From: Laburnicola sp. R22_1
Lineage: Eukaryota; Ascomycota; Dothideomycetes; Pleosporales; Didymosphaeriaceae
NCBI GenBank assembly: GCA_014281115.1
Contig: JACONQ010000006.1
Location: 3,348,001 to 3,412,000 of the forward strand
Direction: 5' to 3'
DNA length: 64,000 nucleotides
Position numbers and translations under genes: made by a program. Within the stretch, counting starts at the first letter, position 1; every line of letters begins with the position of its first letter. The notes under the pieces are model-generated. The model did not search any database and was not told the origin of the DNA. It worked only from the letters and a program-made list of their open reading frames with translations. This document shows, in pieces, positions 53,367 through 64,000 of the stretch.

Positions 53367-54187
53367 AGCGGTGGAGGTAAGTCATGTTCATAGAGAGCCA
53401 CGCCTAGGCACCGTGCCAACTGATCCCATAGGCATTCGATGACGCGTATCACGAAGCAGCAGAGAGTCTCAATAACCTCAGATCCTGGCCGCTAGTTCCT
53501 AGAAGTCGTATTTGTTGATGGTAGACACCCCAGCGGGTAAGCATTTCCCTGGGTACAGCGAAAGTCGACCGGCATGCGGGTCGACCGGACTCGCCGTTCG
53601 CAGCACCGGGTCTCTGAACACGCCAACATTTTGCAATTGCGTTGTACCAAATGTATACAGAGCGAACGCAGAGATAGTAGGCCTGTGGATTGCACTTGGG
53701 AGGATGTTCTGCTTGTCTCAGTGTTCACTGCGCTGTTGCGATTGACCATTACTGGAGTTCTAGCTAGGCAGACGCCTACAGTACGTAGGTATCCTCCACC
53801 CCTACTCATGAACTTGACGCGCGGCGCGCATGTAGAACAACTACTCGAAGAAAGATGGTAGTTTCCAGAGTGAAGAATAATAAGTCGTGCCTTTACTGCG
53901 AGCAGTGACCAAGGCAGTGAGTGATTCTGATTGCAGACATCTAGATTTGGGACTGTTTGCAGAGTACTATTTATTTATAAGCGGAATGTTCAGCCTTCTT
54001 TTGGGGGCGGGAGCGTCCAGAGTCCACCAGAAGTGAATTGTGGGGCGCAGTATAAACGGACCAATGGTGGGCAAATACCGAAGCGGGCGCAAAGGTGCCC
54101 CTGCCTAAATATGTAGGCAGCGCGCCCCTCGTGCGCCTCTGAACCCTCCAGCTTCTTACGCTCCTTTCAACATCGCACTCGTTGACA
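53367..54187. other. intergenic, no supported gene
   Basis: Only short frames. Contains the promoter of the GT32 gene. Confidence 0.35.
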
Positions 54188-55250
54188 ATGTCTGCGCTCG
54201 CTTCCTGTTCCCCTAATGCTGCGTTTTCGCGCCGCTATCTCCTCGTCGGATGCTTGGTAGCCTTCTCCTTTTTCCTACTGTCTACACACCTCTACCAGAT
54301 ACATAATGAGACGTTGCTGTTCACTCCGTACCATGGTGAGTCTGCTCTGCGCGCCGTTCCGCTCGGTTTTGCGATAGCCTGCTAACTCGCGAACAGCTTC
54401 ATGTACGTCCTTCGACCGCATTCACAACAAGACCTTCCCTCGCAGGATATGGCAAAGCTGGAAGGACGACGCGGAGGCACCGACCGAACGAACCGCCGGC
54501 CTGTCGCACGAATGGCGAACCGTGAACCCCGAATATCGCTACGAGCGCATCACCGACGCAAATGCGGACGCTTACGTGCTCGACAACTTCCCGACAGTCG
54601 TCTCAGACCTCTTCACTAGCATCAAGACGGTCGTCATGAAAGCAGACTACCTGCGCTACCTGCTCCTGCTCAAAGAGGGTGGCGTGTGGGCAGACATCGA
54701 CGTCAAGGCGCGAAAGCCCGTGTCGACATGGATACCCGAGGAGTATAAGGACAAGGTTAACGTTATCATCGGTGTTGAGCGCGACCACAACAAGGACAGG
54801 ATCTGGCCCGACCAGCCGTACTCGATCCAACTGGCCCAATTCGTCATGATGGCAAAGCCGGGACACCCTATTATCGAGGAGCTCGTACACCTGACCGAGA
54901 AGAACCTGCGGACCATACTTAAGAACAAGAAGCCCGGCGAGGAGGCCTCCTTCCCCGATATCATGGGTACGACCGGCCCGTGGCTCTTCACCAAGATCTT
55001 CATGAACTACTTTACCAAAGTGACTGGAGTGGCACACAACGGCGACGAGATGGCACTGATGGAGAAGCCCATGCTGATTGGCGACGTGTTGGTCATGCCC
55101 AAGATTTCCTTCGGGTCTCTCGGCGACGTCTCGGACGATCACCCTGACGTTTTGACTAAGCATTTCTTCATCGGATCGTGGCTCTGCAAAGAGGGCAAGA
55201 TGATCGACGGCTCGCCCGTGGACCCCAAAGCTTGCGAAAACACCAAGTAG
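54188..55250 (+). CDS. OCH1-like GT32 glycosyltransferase
   Basis: Exon 1 54188-54335, intron 54336-54396 (GTGAGT, GCTAAC branch, AACAG), exon 2 54397-55250. About 333 residues. Type II membrane protein: a helix at about residues 17-33 (YLLVGCLVAFSFFLLST). The luminal domain starts IHNKTFPRRIWQSWKDD, with VMKADYLRYLLLLKEGGVWA and the DxD sugar-nucleotide motif in ADIDVKARK, both hallmarks of the glycosyltransferase DXD-sugar-binding (Gly_transf_sug) family that includes yeast Och1 and Sur1. Expected Golgi mannosyltransferase activity. The C-terminal HHEW-type segment of Och1 is less obvious, so it may be a paralogue and not the core Och1. Confidence 0.88.
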
Positions 55251-55694
55251 CGACAACGATGACATCCGCACCTGTATTACTTTCCTAGCGCGGCGTTTTT
55301 CGTGCATGGATATTGGAGTTTACGCTGGGCGTTTGGAAATAGGTGATTTGACGGAACATTACATTTCTGGAGGGACATACGGCATAGGGCATAGAAGAAA
55401 GGGCTACCCTGCCCATATTCAGATTCGGCTTCACTGATCTACGTAATTGGTAGTTTGTTCTTTGCGCATCAGGATACCAATCTAGCATTGAAAGCATAAT
55501 TTGGTGGGACGCTATGCGTTGCCACACTTGGAACTTCTAGAACCACTCTCATGACTTGTGCTTTTGTTTCTAATGTCTCTATTTCTGCCCTATCGGACTT
55601 ATAGAAGACGGATTGCCCTACCCTCTCTTCTGATAGGCTAAATACAGCAAAACGCCTCCCAATGCTGTTAGCAAAACCCCAGGGTATCATATAT
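55251..55694. other. convergent 3' intergenic region
   Basis: Lies between the GT32 stop and the TFB3 stop; 3' UTRs of both genes, no further gene seen. Confidence 0.4.
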
Positions 55695-56823
55695 TTAAAA
55701 GACATCGCTCATATCCACATCCTTGCCTCCCGCCGCAACCGTAGCAGCCGACTGTGTCCCCATCGCCGCACCTCCCGAAGCCACATTCTCTTTCGCTACC
55801 ATCTCATCCTCGATGAAAACGCCCATGCCGCCAAAAGCATCGCGTAACGCCCTGCTATAATACTCGCGCGAATCGTACCCATTGGCATAAAGGTAAGGAT
55901 CGCTCTTGACCGCGAAGAAATCATGGTCGTACTCGTCTTTCAAAATATAGTACTGCGGCTCCACACTCCAGCCGTCAAACGCATCGAACGCCTTCTCTGG
56001 CTCCGGTGCTTTTCGTTTCTTAAGACCGCGGAACATGAAGCCCGTGTCTATCTGTGATGCATCCTGGCCCGCGGGATCGGGCGTGCTGCCTGCCGAAGCT
56101 GCAGTTTGGATTTTACGCTGGGTACCGCCTTTTTTGAGGATGACGCGTGAGGTATCGGAGTGGAGAGAGGGATCTGGTTCCGCGACGCGCCGGGGCGCAT
56201 TTGTATTGTTGAGCTCTGCTTTCTGCGCGTCTTCGAAGAGGTGTAGGCGGCGTTCTGTGTCTTGGACGTTTATTTTGAGGATGAGGTTCCAGGTTATTTC
56301 TTCGACTTCTTCGAGGTAGCTGTTGTAGTCTTGGAGAGTCTCGAAGTCGGCTTCTTCTTTGTTCATGCTGGGGGAGGAGTTAGCTACAGTTGCGGTGTTA
56401 GAATGAGCGCGTATGTAGTACTCACGCCTTGGCGACGCGCCGCCGAATGTCGACCTCTCTCTCGACTTTCAGATCCTCGAATGTCTGGCCCCGGAACTTG
56501 GCTTTCCGTAGCGTCTTCTTGCAGCCTGCGATGGGGCACGGGGCAGGGCCATGCGAGAAGATGCGGTCAACGCACGACTCGCACATCTTGTGGTAGCACT
56601 CTGGGTTCACCAGGAAGCGCATGTTGGGATTGAGGTAGCGCGACGATTTGCATACTGGGCAAATGTCTGGGGTAGAGTCAGCGGCGGCGCGCGTGGGCTT
56701 GGAGGCAGCCTGAGACTGATGTAGAGAGAGACTGTGGAGGGAGTGGGAGAGAGGTGACGCACCGCCGTCTTCGCTGGGGCGCTTGGTGGACGCGCCGGGC
56801 GCGCGGGCGGCCGTCTTTGACAT
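55695..56823 (-). CDS. TFB3: TFIIH subunit TFB3 / MAT1 homologue
   Basis: Exon 1 56823-56426, intron 56425-56368 (58 bp), exon 2 56367-55695; 356 residues. After a disordered N-terminus the RING finger reads DICPVCKSSRYLNPNMRFLV, CYHKMCESCVDRIF and CPIAGCKKTLRKAKFRGQTF, the C3HC4 form specific to MAT1/Tfb3. The MAT1 coiled-coil domain follows (REVDIRRRVAKAMNKEEADF, LQDYNSYLEEVEEITWNLIL). The C-terminal part (FDGWSVEPQYYILKDEYDHD) is variable. MAT1/Tfb3 assembles the CDK-activating kinase (Kin28/CDK7-cyclin H) and links it to core TFIIH in transcription initiation and repair, in the nucleus. Divergently transcribed from the URI1 homologue. Confident identification. Confidence 0.95.
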
Positions 56824-57152
56824 GGTGGTTGTTGTGGTGCGTGGAGTTGGAGCTGTCGAGGGCGAGGCGAATGAGTAGGAGGTCGGATTGATTACTAAGA
56901 GCGCATCTGCTCGAGGTATAGTGTGCAGATGACCTTGTCTATTGACTGTATTTGTGTACTTGGTGAGTCTAATATGTGTAGAGGTGGATTTACGATTACA
57001 TGTTTGTCTAAAGGTGAGCTCTTTGAGCAAGCAAGAGCATTCCGGACAGCTGCAGGGGTACTAGCGCGTGCCAAGATTTCTTTTTCTTTTCTTCCGCGCC
57101 CTCGCACAAATCCTTCTGTTACTTCCCTCTTCCTCCGCCACCACGCGCCAAC
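56824..57152. promoter_or_regulatory. bidirectional promoter between TFB3 and URI1 homologues
   Basis: 329 bp separate the two divergent start codons. Pyrimidine-rich tracts precede each ATG (TTTCTTTTTCTTTTC near 57080). Both genes are general transcription/assembly factors, so co-expression is plausible but not shown. Confidence 0.55.
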
Positions 57153-58949
57153 ATGGCAACCTCCGCGCAGCAGACCATGGAGAACGTCGAGAGTCGACGG
57201 TTACAGCTTGAGGACACGGTTGCCAAGTTCAGGAAGGCCCTGGACCACTGGTCGACATGGGAGCTGGAGTACGAGATGCTCAAAGAGGAGCTGCAAGGCG
57301 CCGACTCTCCCTCGGCATCGCAGATGATTGAGATAGGCCGCGACATGGGCGGCAAGCTCGTCACTGAGAAGGAAGTCGAGGAGCTTCTCGGCAAAGCGCC
57401 GCAAACGCAACGTACTGCTAACCAGGTCATTGACATGATAGGCAGGCGCATTGACTATGTTCGGCAGAATCGCACGAGCGTTGAGAAGCAGCTTGACAGA
57501 GCTGAGAAACAACTTGATGCAGTCTCGTTATTAGCTGATCCTGGGCTGGAGACGGAGGAGGGGTTGCCGATGATGGATATTGAGGAAGAGCTGGATGAGG
57601 ATGACAAGGTCATTTCGAGTTCGGTGTCGCAGCCTGGGAAGGCTGCTCCGGAGCTCATTGAGGTGCTACGGAAAGCTGGTCTGCATAAGACTGAGCAGAA
57701 AGACTCCAAGGATGACCATGAATCGGACGAAGAGACTACCTCCTCTGCCACCCCTGCATCCGCCGCATCATCCGTCTCTGCATCCAAACTCATATCCGGC
57801 CCGGCAAAATCCTCTGAACAGTCGTCGACACCTAAACCCATTGCAGAGGGCAAGGCGAAAGCTAGCGGTGCACCAAAGAAATCAGTATCATTTGCGAACG
57901 AGGTGCAAGTCGAGACCTTTGAGAAGCCCAAGACTTTCCAGGATGATGTGATCAACTGGAACCTGAAGCCCGGTGCGAAGGTCTATGAGCTCGATGACGA
58001 GGCCGAAGTCGTAGGCAAAGCTGTTGTTCCTGATACCGATACACCGGAAGAGGCGGCACTGCGGAGGGAAATGCTCCAATACGGTCTGTCAGAAGTCAAT
58101 AATATAGTCGCTGAGCTTGATTTGGAAGATGACCAGGAGTCGGACGAAGATGTGGACGTATATGAGGACGAAGACTACGATGTAGACAGTGACGAAGAGG
58201 AAGATGAATTTGGTAGGAGCACTCGCCGTGTTCTGACAGAGGACTACATGCAACAGATGCGGGATCTGGAGAAGAAGCTCAATGCTCGTATGGTGGAGAA
58301 TTTTGGACCTCGCTCTGATCTTTTGGACAAGGCCGACGATATCCGGACGCTCCGGGTCCGCAAGGACGATGAGTTTGAGCAGTCGATGTCTACTTCGATG
58401 GACTCGCCCACTGAATATGGTCCACCTAAAAAGGGCGTACGATTCGCGGATGATATTTCAGACGCGCCGCAAGCTGCAGAACAACCTGCTGTGCCTATCA
58501 TGTTGCCACCCACGATATCCGACACGATAGTCGAGCGTGCGACATCGGTACCACAACCACCCACAGCACCTTCAAAGCCAGCCAAAGTCTCCCGTTTCAA
58601 GAGCGTCCGTGCCTCTGCAGACGGCGCCCATTCAATGCTGCCTACCCCTACCGTTCCCGAGCCGCCTCCTGTCCCAAAGGGTCCCTCCGATCGCGTGCTC
58701 GCCAGCAGTATCACTGAACATACTCCTCACCCTTCCAAGCCCCAAGCACCGGATGAGTTGGACCCTGTCGTCCACAGTCGCGAAATCCAGACCGAGTACC
58801 ACAGGCTGCGGAACAAGATGGTCCAGCAACAAGGCGGATTTCGACCGACCGAAGAAGACGAAGAGGACCCGTTGGTCGAGGAGCGGGACGGTAAGATGAA
58901 GAAAGTAAGTCGCTTCAAAGCTGCGAGGCTGAAAGCGGAGGGTTTGTAG
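57153..58949 (+). CDS. URI1/BUD27-type unconventional prefoldin
   Basis: Single exon, 598 residues. The N-terminal prefoldin-alpha-like coiled coils (RRLQLEDTVAKFRKALDHWS, YEMLKEELQ ... VTEKEVEELLGKAPQT, RIDYVRQNRTSVEKQLDRAE) flank the beta-hairpin region. A long acidic linker (DQESDEDVDVYEDEDYDVDS) and repeated KKSVSFANEVQVETF and KKGVRFADDISDA motifs follow. The C-terminal DUF3835-like segment contains SREIQTEYHRLRNKMVQQQG, GGFRPTEEDEEDP and KVSRFKAARLK. This arrangement is that of fungal Bud27/URI, which helps assemble RNA polymerases through Rpb5 and links to TOR signalling. The two RF(A/K)-type short motifs may be PP1-docking (KGVRF, KSVSF), as in human URI; that is inference. Confidence 0.9.
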   Translation: MATSAQQTMENVESRRLQLEDTVAKFRKALDHWSTWELEYEMLKEELQGADSPSASQMIEIGRDMGGKLVTEKEVEELLGKAPQTQRTANQVIDMIGRRIDYVRQNRTSVEKQLDRAEKQLDAVSLLADPGLETEEGLPMMDIEEELDEDDKVISSSVSQPGKAAPELIEVLRKAGLHKTEQKDSKDDHESDEETTSSATPASAASSVSASKLISGPAKSSEQSSTPKPIAEGKAKASGAPKKSVSFANEVQVETFEKPKTFQDDVINWNLKPGAKVYELDDEAEVVGKAVVPDTDTPEEAALRREMLQYGLSEVNNIVAELDLEDDQESDEDVDVYEDEDYDVDSDEEEDEFGRSTRRVLTEDYMQQMRDLEKKLNARMVENFGPRSDLLDKADDIRTLRVRKDDEFEQSMSTSMDSPTEYGPPKKGVRFADDISDAPQAAEQPAVPIMLPPTISDTIVERATSVPQPPTAPSKPAKVSRFKSVRASADGAHSMLPTPTVPEPPPVPKGPSDRVLASSITEHTPHPSKPQAPDELDPVVHSREIQTEYHRLRNKMVQQQGGFRPTEEDEEDPLVEERDGKMKKVSRFKAARLKAEGL

Positions 58950-59570
58950 CTCCTTATTGTATTTGGGAGGCGAGCATACGCTCCATCGTCTCTTTTTCTC
59001 TCCCCACATGAGTGATGTTATCAATATGGAACCCATGCCCGTGAGAGATACCACTCATGTATCTGACTCACATTTTATGTGTTCCTAGATCGAATCTATT
59101 GGGCTCTCTGACGTGGCTTGCTTGGCAAATTTTTGCAAGTCTCGATTTGAATATCTCTGTACATTTTGAATATACATGGACAAAATCGTGTTTTGTGGTT
59201 CTGGTCGCCTTTGGTCCTTCGTCGCGTGAAACATTAGATCACAATGTGAATATATCAATTCTGCTTGCGCCTTTATCTGAGCCATATTTACTACCTTGCA
59301 ATTTCAAAAGTAGCATCCACTGTCTACCACAGTAGGTTTCGGAAAGATCGACGGATGGCGGGGGCGGGGCAAGGATGACGGAAATTTTGGCAGCCGCGTA
59401 AAGTTGTTCCGTTCCGGTCTCGCCTTCAATTCAACGCCCGCTCAAGAGCTCCCCGCTTCATACTTAAGGCCCTACTTACGCATACGCATAGAACGACAAT
59501 CTCTAGTTGACATTGATACCCGCCTGTCCAGCGCTCGCCAGCGCCCGATGCGCCGGACAGCCTCCGAATC
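58950..59570. other. intergenic between URI1 and ataxin-10 homologues
   Basis: AT-richer 3' flank of URI1 and promoter of the next gene. No coding frame supported. Confidence 0.4.
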
Positions 59571-62500
59571 ATGGACAACGATGCGGCGGAGGCAAAGCCC
59601 TCCGCTAAGCTGTACCTCACGCGACTGAGGCTTGCACTCATGCCCTTCACGGTCCACTTCCAGAGCCCGGGCTATATCAAAGATGAGATGATGCGCAAGC
59701 TAGACCGAGATATAGTGAAGCAGACGCTCGAGCTCTCGCGGCGCAGCTTTGAGCTTCGGTATGCTCCTCCTGATATACTCACTAGAGTTGACTGCTGACA
59801 ATATCAGCGACGAGCTCGGTCTTGCCGAGATATTCTGGGACGACCTAGCCGGCGTCTTGAAAGCCGCTATTCCCTTGCTCGAACGACGCTGTTTTGCGGC
59901 ACCTGATCCTGCCACACCCGAGTATGAAGGCCTCTCCGGCCCGCTGATCGCCTCGTATTCGCCTAGTCTTCTGAAAGATCTCGAGCGCTTAAACCAACTT
60001 GTCTGTATTGCGCGCAATGTGCTGGCTGTTGGGGAGAAGGTACAGGATCTAGCGGCAGGGCGGCTGTTCGATAAAGATATATTCGCCCTGATCAATGTCT
60101 GCGTGCGGGTTACTGCGCGAGGCTACGATGGCGAGGCAGGAACACAGGACGAGGATAAGTGGCAGAGCGTTATCAACGCTTGTAAGATATCCAAGAAAGA
60201 CAAAAGGCATGGCAGCTGACAAGTTGGCAGACAAGAAGCTCCTCATCACATGCCTGCAGTTTCTCAACAACCTCATCGCGCGGAACGAGCAGCGCAAGCT
60301 GATGCTTTGGATCGAGCTCTTCGATAGCCATCTGGATAGCGAGCTGCCCAACTTTGCGGACATGAAATCGAAAATGGATATCTTGTGGCAACTGGAGAAG
60401 AATCCCGAGCTCACCGAGGAGCCTGCGCCTAGCGCCCCGCCACACGTATCTCGTGGACCCGATGCGTTCAAGATCCCACAACAGCCAGCTTCGTCGCCGT
60501 TCTTGCTGTATATCGGAGAGATTGGGGTCGAAGTCAAGAAGGCTCTTTTACAGCGGGGCGAAAAGGCTGGTGCGAATGAGATTGCTGCCGAGTGCAGGCG
60601 GCGGTGGCAGACGATGACCGAGGAGGAGAAGAATGTCAGTGTTTACCCCTTTCAAAAGCGGCACTTCTGACCCTTCTAGAAATGGAACATGCTCTATGCC
60701 GACGTAGTGGCCCGATATCGCGACGAGATCACGCAGTCGAGCGCATATAAGAAGGTGCTGGAGCAGCAGGCCAAGAATGAAGAAAGCGTGCAGGCGCTCG
60801 CACAGAGCATCAACCAGCTACAGGTCGAGGTGGATAGAATGCGATCGTCCATTGCTGCCTCCAACGGCGAAGCGCCAGAGACGCCCGAGGAACAAAAGGA
60901 GCGCTCGGTGCGAGCGCAGTCCATATACAATCCGAGCTTGAATCGGTCGTTCCCGGCAGGTGAGGTCGATTTTCGCGTCACTTATCCGCCTGCATTCGGT
61001 GCCGATATTCTGCAAAGTGGCAAAGAGGATCTGCTGAAGCGCCTGGAGCCTGATCCCGATCGTCCCGCAGCGCTGACCAGCGACGTAGCCTCTCCCACCT
61101 CGCCCCCGCCAGAGGACGACGACAACGACGACGACTATGACGATGCCGGCGACGAGGGCCATGGCCTGCTTACCGACGTTCCCCTGATTCTGGGGCCTAC
61201 CGAGATTGAAGTGCTACCAATGATTATCATGGGTGGGATTGTTGAGCCCAGTGAGGGGCAGCCAGGCTACCACTCAGATCCGACGCACTTTACCAGCATT
61301 CGAAGCATGCATAGCGTCAGATGCCATCTCTTGCTCGCTCAGGACAACGGCCGGAATCTACTGCGGGAGCTCCTCATCTTTGTTGCGGCTTGGGATCTGC
61401 GTGAAGAGGAGCTCTACTTCAAGTTCATGGTCAAGATTATGGAAGCAATTCTTGCCAACGGACTGCTTCCATTCGCCTACCACGCTTTCCGCGAGTCTGA
61501 GTAAGTATTTCCCCAAACTATCATGGATATCGGCTCATAGACGCAGTAGGTCAAAAGACATCATTTCCCCCGCTCAGGCTGTCATCATGAAGCTTCTTAC
61601 CAATATCTTCCGCGCGCGCCAGGCTCGAACTCCGGTCAAGGCCGCGCTGAAAAGCGGGTCCACGCCCGTCGATCAGGGAGACGCACATATGGTTAACTTC
61701 TTGCTGACCGAGTTTCGCCGCCATATCATCCCGCAAACCTGCGCGCTTATCTTTCTTCAGGGCCAGATCCGGGCGGGGCATGCACAACCAGAGGATTTTC
61801 CACTTAATCTGTGGGACATGGAACGCATGTATGAAGGCGTGTATCAGTATCTGGAGTTCTTTGCCATATTGACTGAACATGAGACATGGAAGTCGATGCT
61901 CAGTAACTGGGAGGTGGCTAATGAGCTAGTTACTCTCCTGAAAGAGCTTGATGCTGCCATACCCAAAGGCCAAATAGCGATCCCTCCGCTAACAACCGCG
62001 GCCCGGAATTCGGCATCTGCGCCATCATCTTCGTCGTCCCCTGCACCGCCACCTGCTGAGTCTGAGCCCGAGCCACAGCCAGTCGCTGTTGAGCGACCAT
62101 ACGATACATCTGCAAATGCTGCAGCACCTGAAGGCTATATGCCTTCGCCTCGACCGTATATCGATGAAGCGCAGGATGAGCCTTCAGAGTTCGAGTGGAG
62201 AAACTTGAAAAAGCTAGCCGTTCTTGTCCTGAGTTCACTCGTGTGGAAGAACAGGCAGGTACAAGACCAGATCCGGCCGCTCGGTGGCATTGAAGCCGTG
62301 CTAAACTGCTGCTCATATGACGAGCACAATCCGTATATCCGCGAACATGCTATCATGTGCCTCCGTTTCCTCATGGAAGGCAACAAAGAGAACCAAGACC
62401 ACATCCGCGCCCTCGAACGTTACGAAAAGGAGAAGCAAGGACCCAGTGCCGTCGAGCCTCCTCAGGCCCCTGCAAACAAGCCACCCGTGAGCGTGCGTGT

Positions 62501-62783
62501 ACCTGACGAAGTTCTTGACCAACAAGGCTACGAAACATATATGGACGCCAAGGGTCAAGTCATGCTGCGCAAGCGCGAAGCAAAACCTCCTGTAGTGAGC
62601 AATACGGGAAAAGGCAAGGCCAAACTGGAGACGAGGGACCCGAAGGATCTTGAGCAACTGGTGCAGCAGGTTATGCGTGAGTTACCTGCACGAGTGCAGG
62701 GCGTCAAGCATGATGCCGAGCAGGCGGCTGCACTGGCGAAACTGGACAAGGAGTTTGATGGACCTTGTTCCGGGAAGAGCTGA
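59571..62783 (+). CDS. ataxin-10 / CTR86 homologue with an HMG-box-like segment
   Basis: Five exons: 59571-59758, 59808-60181, 60231-60634, 60680-61500 and 61547-62783 (introns of 45-49 bp, all frame-checked), about 1,007 residues. The C-terminal ataxin-10 domain is clear: FEWRNLKKLAVLVLSSLVWK, QDQIRPLGGIEAVLNCCSYD, NPYIREHAIMCLRFLMEGNK and ENQDHIRAL. The rest is armadillo-like helices (ELLIFVAAWDLREEELYFKF, MVNFLLTEFRRHIIPQTCAL). Residues around 300-360 read PFLLYIGEIGVEVKKALL, GANEIAAECRRRWQTMTEEE and KNKWNMLYADVVARY, resembling an HMG box, followed by a coiled coil (EESVQALAQSINQLQVEVDR). Fungal homologues are called copper transport protein 86, but the direct function is unclear. Ataxin-10 is linked to cytokinesis in mammals. 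Confidence 0.88.
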
Positions 62784-63548
62784 AATCTTCCAAGCACTGA
62801 TACACTTTTATTTGAGTAACTTTGTGCTAATAGCGTATTATGGGACAGAATGTCGCCGCGAGATGCCTAGCGCCCGCCGGCACGTCGACCGCTCCATACC
62901 GTTGGCCACTTCGAACCCCCAGATCATTGATCTACAACGGGATTGGTACAGGCGGCTGACGGAGGCGAGTGAGGAAGAAGCGAATGCTATAGCTTCTGAG
63001 GTACGGTCTCAGTTGGAAGCTTACGACACGCTGTTTGTTGGAGATACATAGGGCGGGACGCGATTGGCCAGGTACCACTGCTGGCTCAGGCGATGGAAGC
63101 CTCGAGAAGTGGAGATTCAACGTACGATGCAGATTGACAGCAGGAATTAGGAAGCGATGAATCTTCGGAGAGCATCGGACGATGCCCGATTATTGTTCAT
63201 GGGTTCAGTGGTAGACATAAAAGTACCTCATCCTCTGATCTCTATGCTTTGATTCATGTAGCGATTATTCTCTGTGTGCTGAATTCATGTGCCGATCTTA
63301 AACATATTTTACGACCCATGAGTATAACAACCAAGAAAACAAACTCACACTACTAATACTCGCAAGTATTGTGCAAGCAATTCGAGGCCATGGATCCGGA
63401 TTGTTATTCGCGCGTGTGGAACAACAAACTTGTTCCACAACTACCCTATATCAACGCACCTGTTCATTCTCCTCTCTCAAGCTCCCCAGTCGAACCACTA
63501 CAATTCTAAACTTAAACTACACCTAGATACCAACATGGCCAACTGTAG
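62784..63548. other. intergenic with a possible coding remnant
   Basis: A plus-strand frame ending at a TAG at 63049-63051 (RRHVDRSIPLATSNPQIIDL, DWYRRLTEASEEEANAIASE) looks coding but has no start or domain. It may be a relic exon or belong to an unrecognised gene. The rest holds nothing supported. Confidence 0.35.
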
Positions 63549-64000
63549 TACTGGTCGCGGCAACAGCAGCGGCTCCAACCGCCCTCCCTCCCCACCACCT
63601 CCCACGCACGCGTTTCACCTCCTCCTCCTCCACCTCCCCCTCCGCGCCCGCCCACCCAATTCGACATCCAAATCGAGCAAATCTTTCAACGCATAACATC
63701 CCTTTCCAACTTAATCGAGACCTTAATAGCTGAGTCGCAAGATGCGTTGCAGACTGTCGTTGACAGACTCGAGTCGAACCTTGTGTCTAGGATAGAAGAG
63801 TTAGAGCAAGGGGTAAATCGGTTGGAGCTTCAGATTCTGAATGTAAGGACTGGGGTTGAGGAGACAAGGAAGAAGGTTTTGGATGTGGAGAAGTTGGTTT
63901 TAAGGGTGGAGGCGGGTGTGTTGAGGGGGGGGATTGAGCGGGCGAGGGGAGAGATTGAGGCGTTGAGGGTGGAAGAGGAGGGGGATAGGGGGCATGAGGC
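63549..64000 (+). CDS. coiled-coil protein, partial (runs off the window)
   Basis: From 63549 one frame is open to the end of the window. It has a polyproline tract (PPPPPPPPPRPPTQFDI) and then a long heptad-rich region (IEQIFQRITSLSNLIETLIA, LQTVVDRLESNLVSRIEELE, NRLELQILNVRTGVEETRKK). The nearest ATG (63535) is in a different frame and a TAG closes this frame at 63546-63548, so the true start must lie across an intron or a frameshift in the CTC/CCT repeats. No family is identified. A structural or scaffold role is suggested only by the coiled coil. Confidence 0.35.

Overview
The window reads as nuclear DNA of a filamentous ascomycete, most likely a Dothideomycete of the Pleosporales type. 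The genes carry short introns (about 45-140 bp, GT-AG with CTAAC/CTGAC-like branch points), the families are fungal (Ysc84/Lsb3, acetamidase, Ayg1-like hydrolase, GT31, NACHT-type NLRs, a kexin-processed repeat protein), and the transposons are pogo/Fot1-like and hAT. Several transposons carry TAG codons at former CAG/TGG positions, the signature of repeat-induced point mutation (RIP). Gene models below were spliced by eye and the reading frame was checked across each intron unless noted.

Layout. 1-13 kb: gene-rich. A 3' gene end, an unknown VNG-repeat protein, an SH3/Ysc84 actin-patch protein, a 308-bp MITE, an amidase, a Gfd2-like exonuclease-fold RNA protein and two alpha/beta hydrolases (one Ayg1-like). 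14-15.8 kb: a pogo element with perfect 48-bp terminal inverted repeats (TIRs), followed closely by a small mitochondrial-type protein and a frameshifted glycine-zipper gene. 17.7-23.5 kb: a strongly AT-mutated pogo element interrupted by a 3,677-bp hAT element with an 8-bp target duplication. The hAT carries a BED-finger transposase, a second gene (DUF3716-like) and a striking quasi-periodic array of the palindrome TCGTACGA. 23.6-33 kb: a P450 starting about 80 bp from the transposon end, a truncated sulfite-oxidase relic, a proline/threonine-rich membrane protein, a secreted subtilase and an unknown basic protein.

33.5-46 kb: a GT31-like glycosyltransferase, an NLR relic with an intact P-loop, a secreted putatively GPI-anchored protein, then a 134-bp satellite leading into a 619-residue secreted precursor made of 15 units separated by Lys-Arg sites. 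The precursor is followed by a 166-bp hAT-type MITE and a second, larger NLR pseudogene. 46.5-52.3 kb: a SIS-domain sugar-phosphate isomerase and a pogo element nested cleanly inside another pogo element. 52.4-64 kb: a frameshifted unknown gene, an OCH1-like GT32, TFB3/MAT1 and URI1/BUD27 (divergent, sharing a 329-bp promoter), an ataxin-10/CTR86 homologue with an HMG-box-like segment, and a coiled-coil gene running off the end.

How it fits together: there is no operon or obvious biosynthetic cluster. The 56-63 kb block is housekeeping (TFIIH, prefoldin-like, ataxin-10). The middle of the window is a transposon-rich accessory region. The two strongest unusual systems are the hAT element with its TCGTACGA array plus passenger gene, and the Kex2-type repeat precursor lying between two NLR relics.
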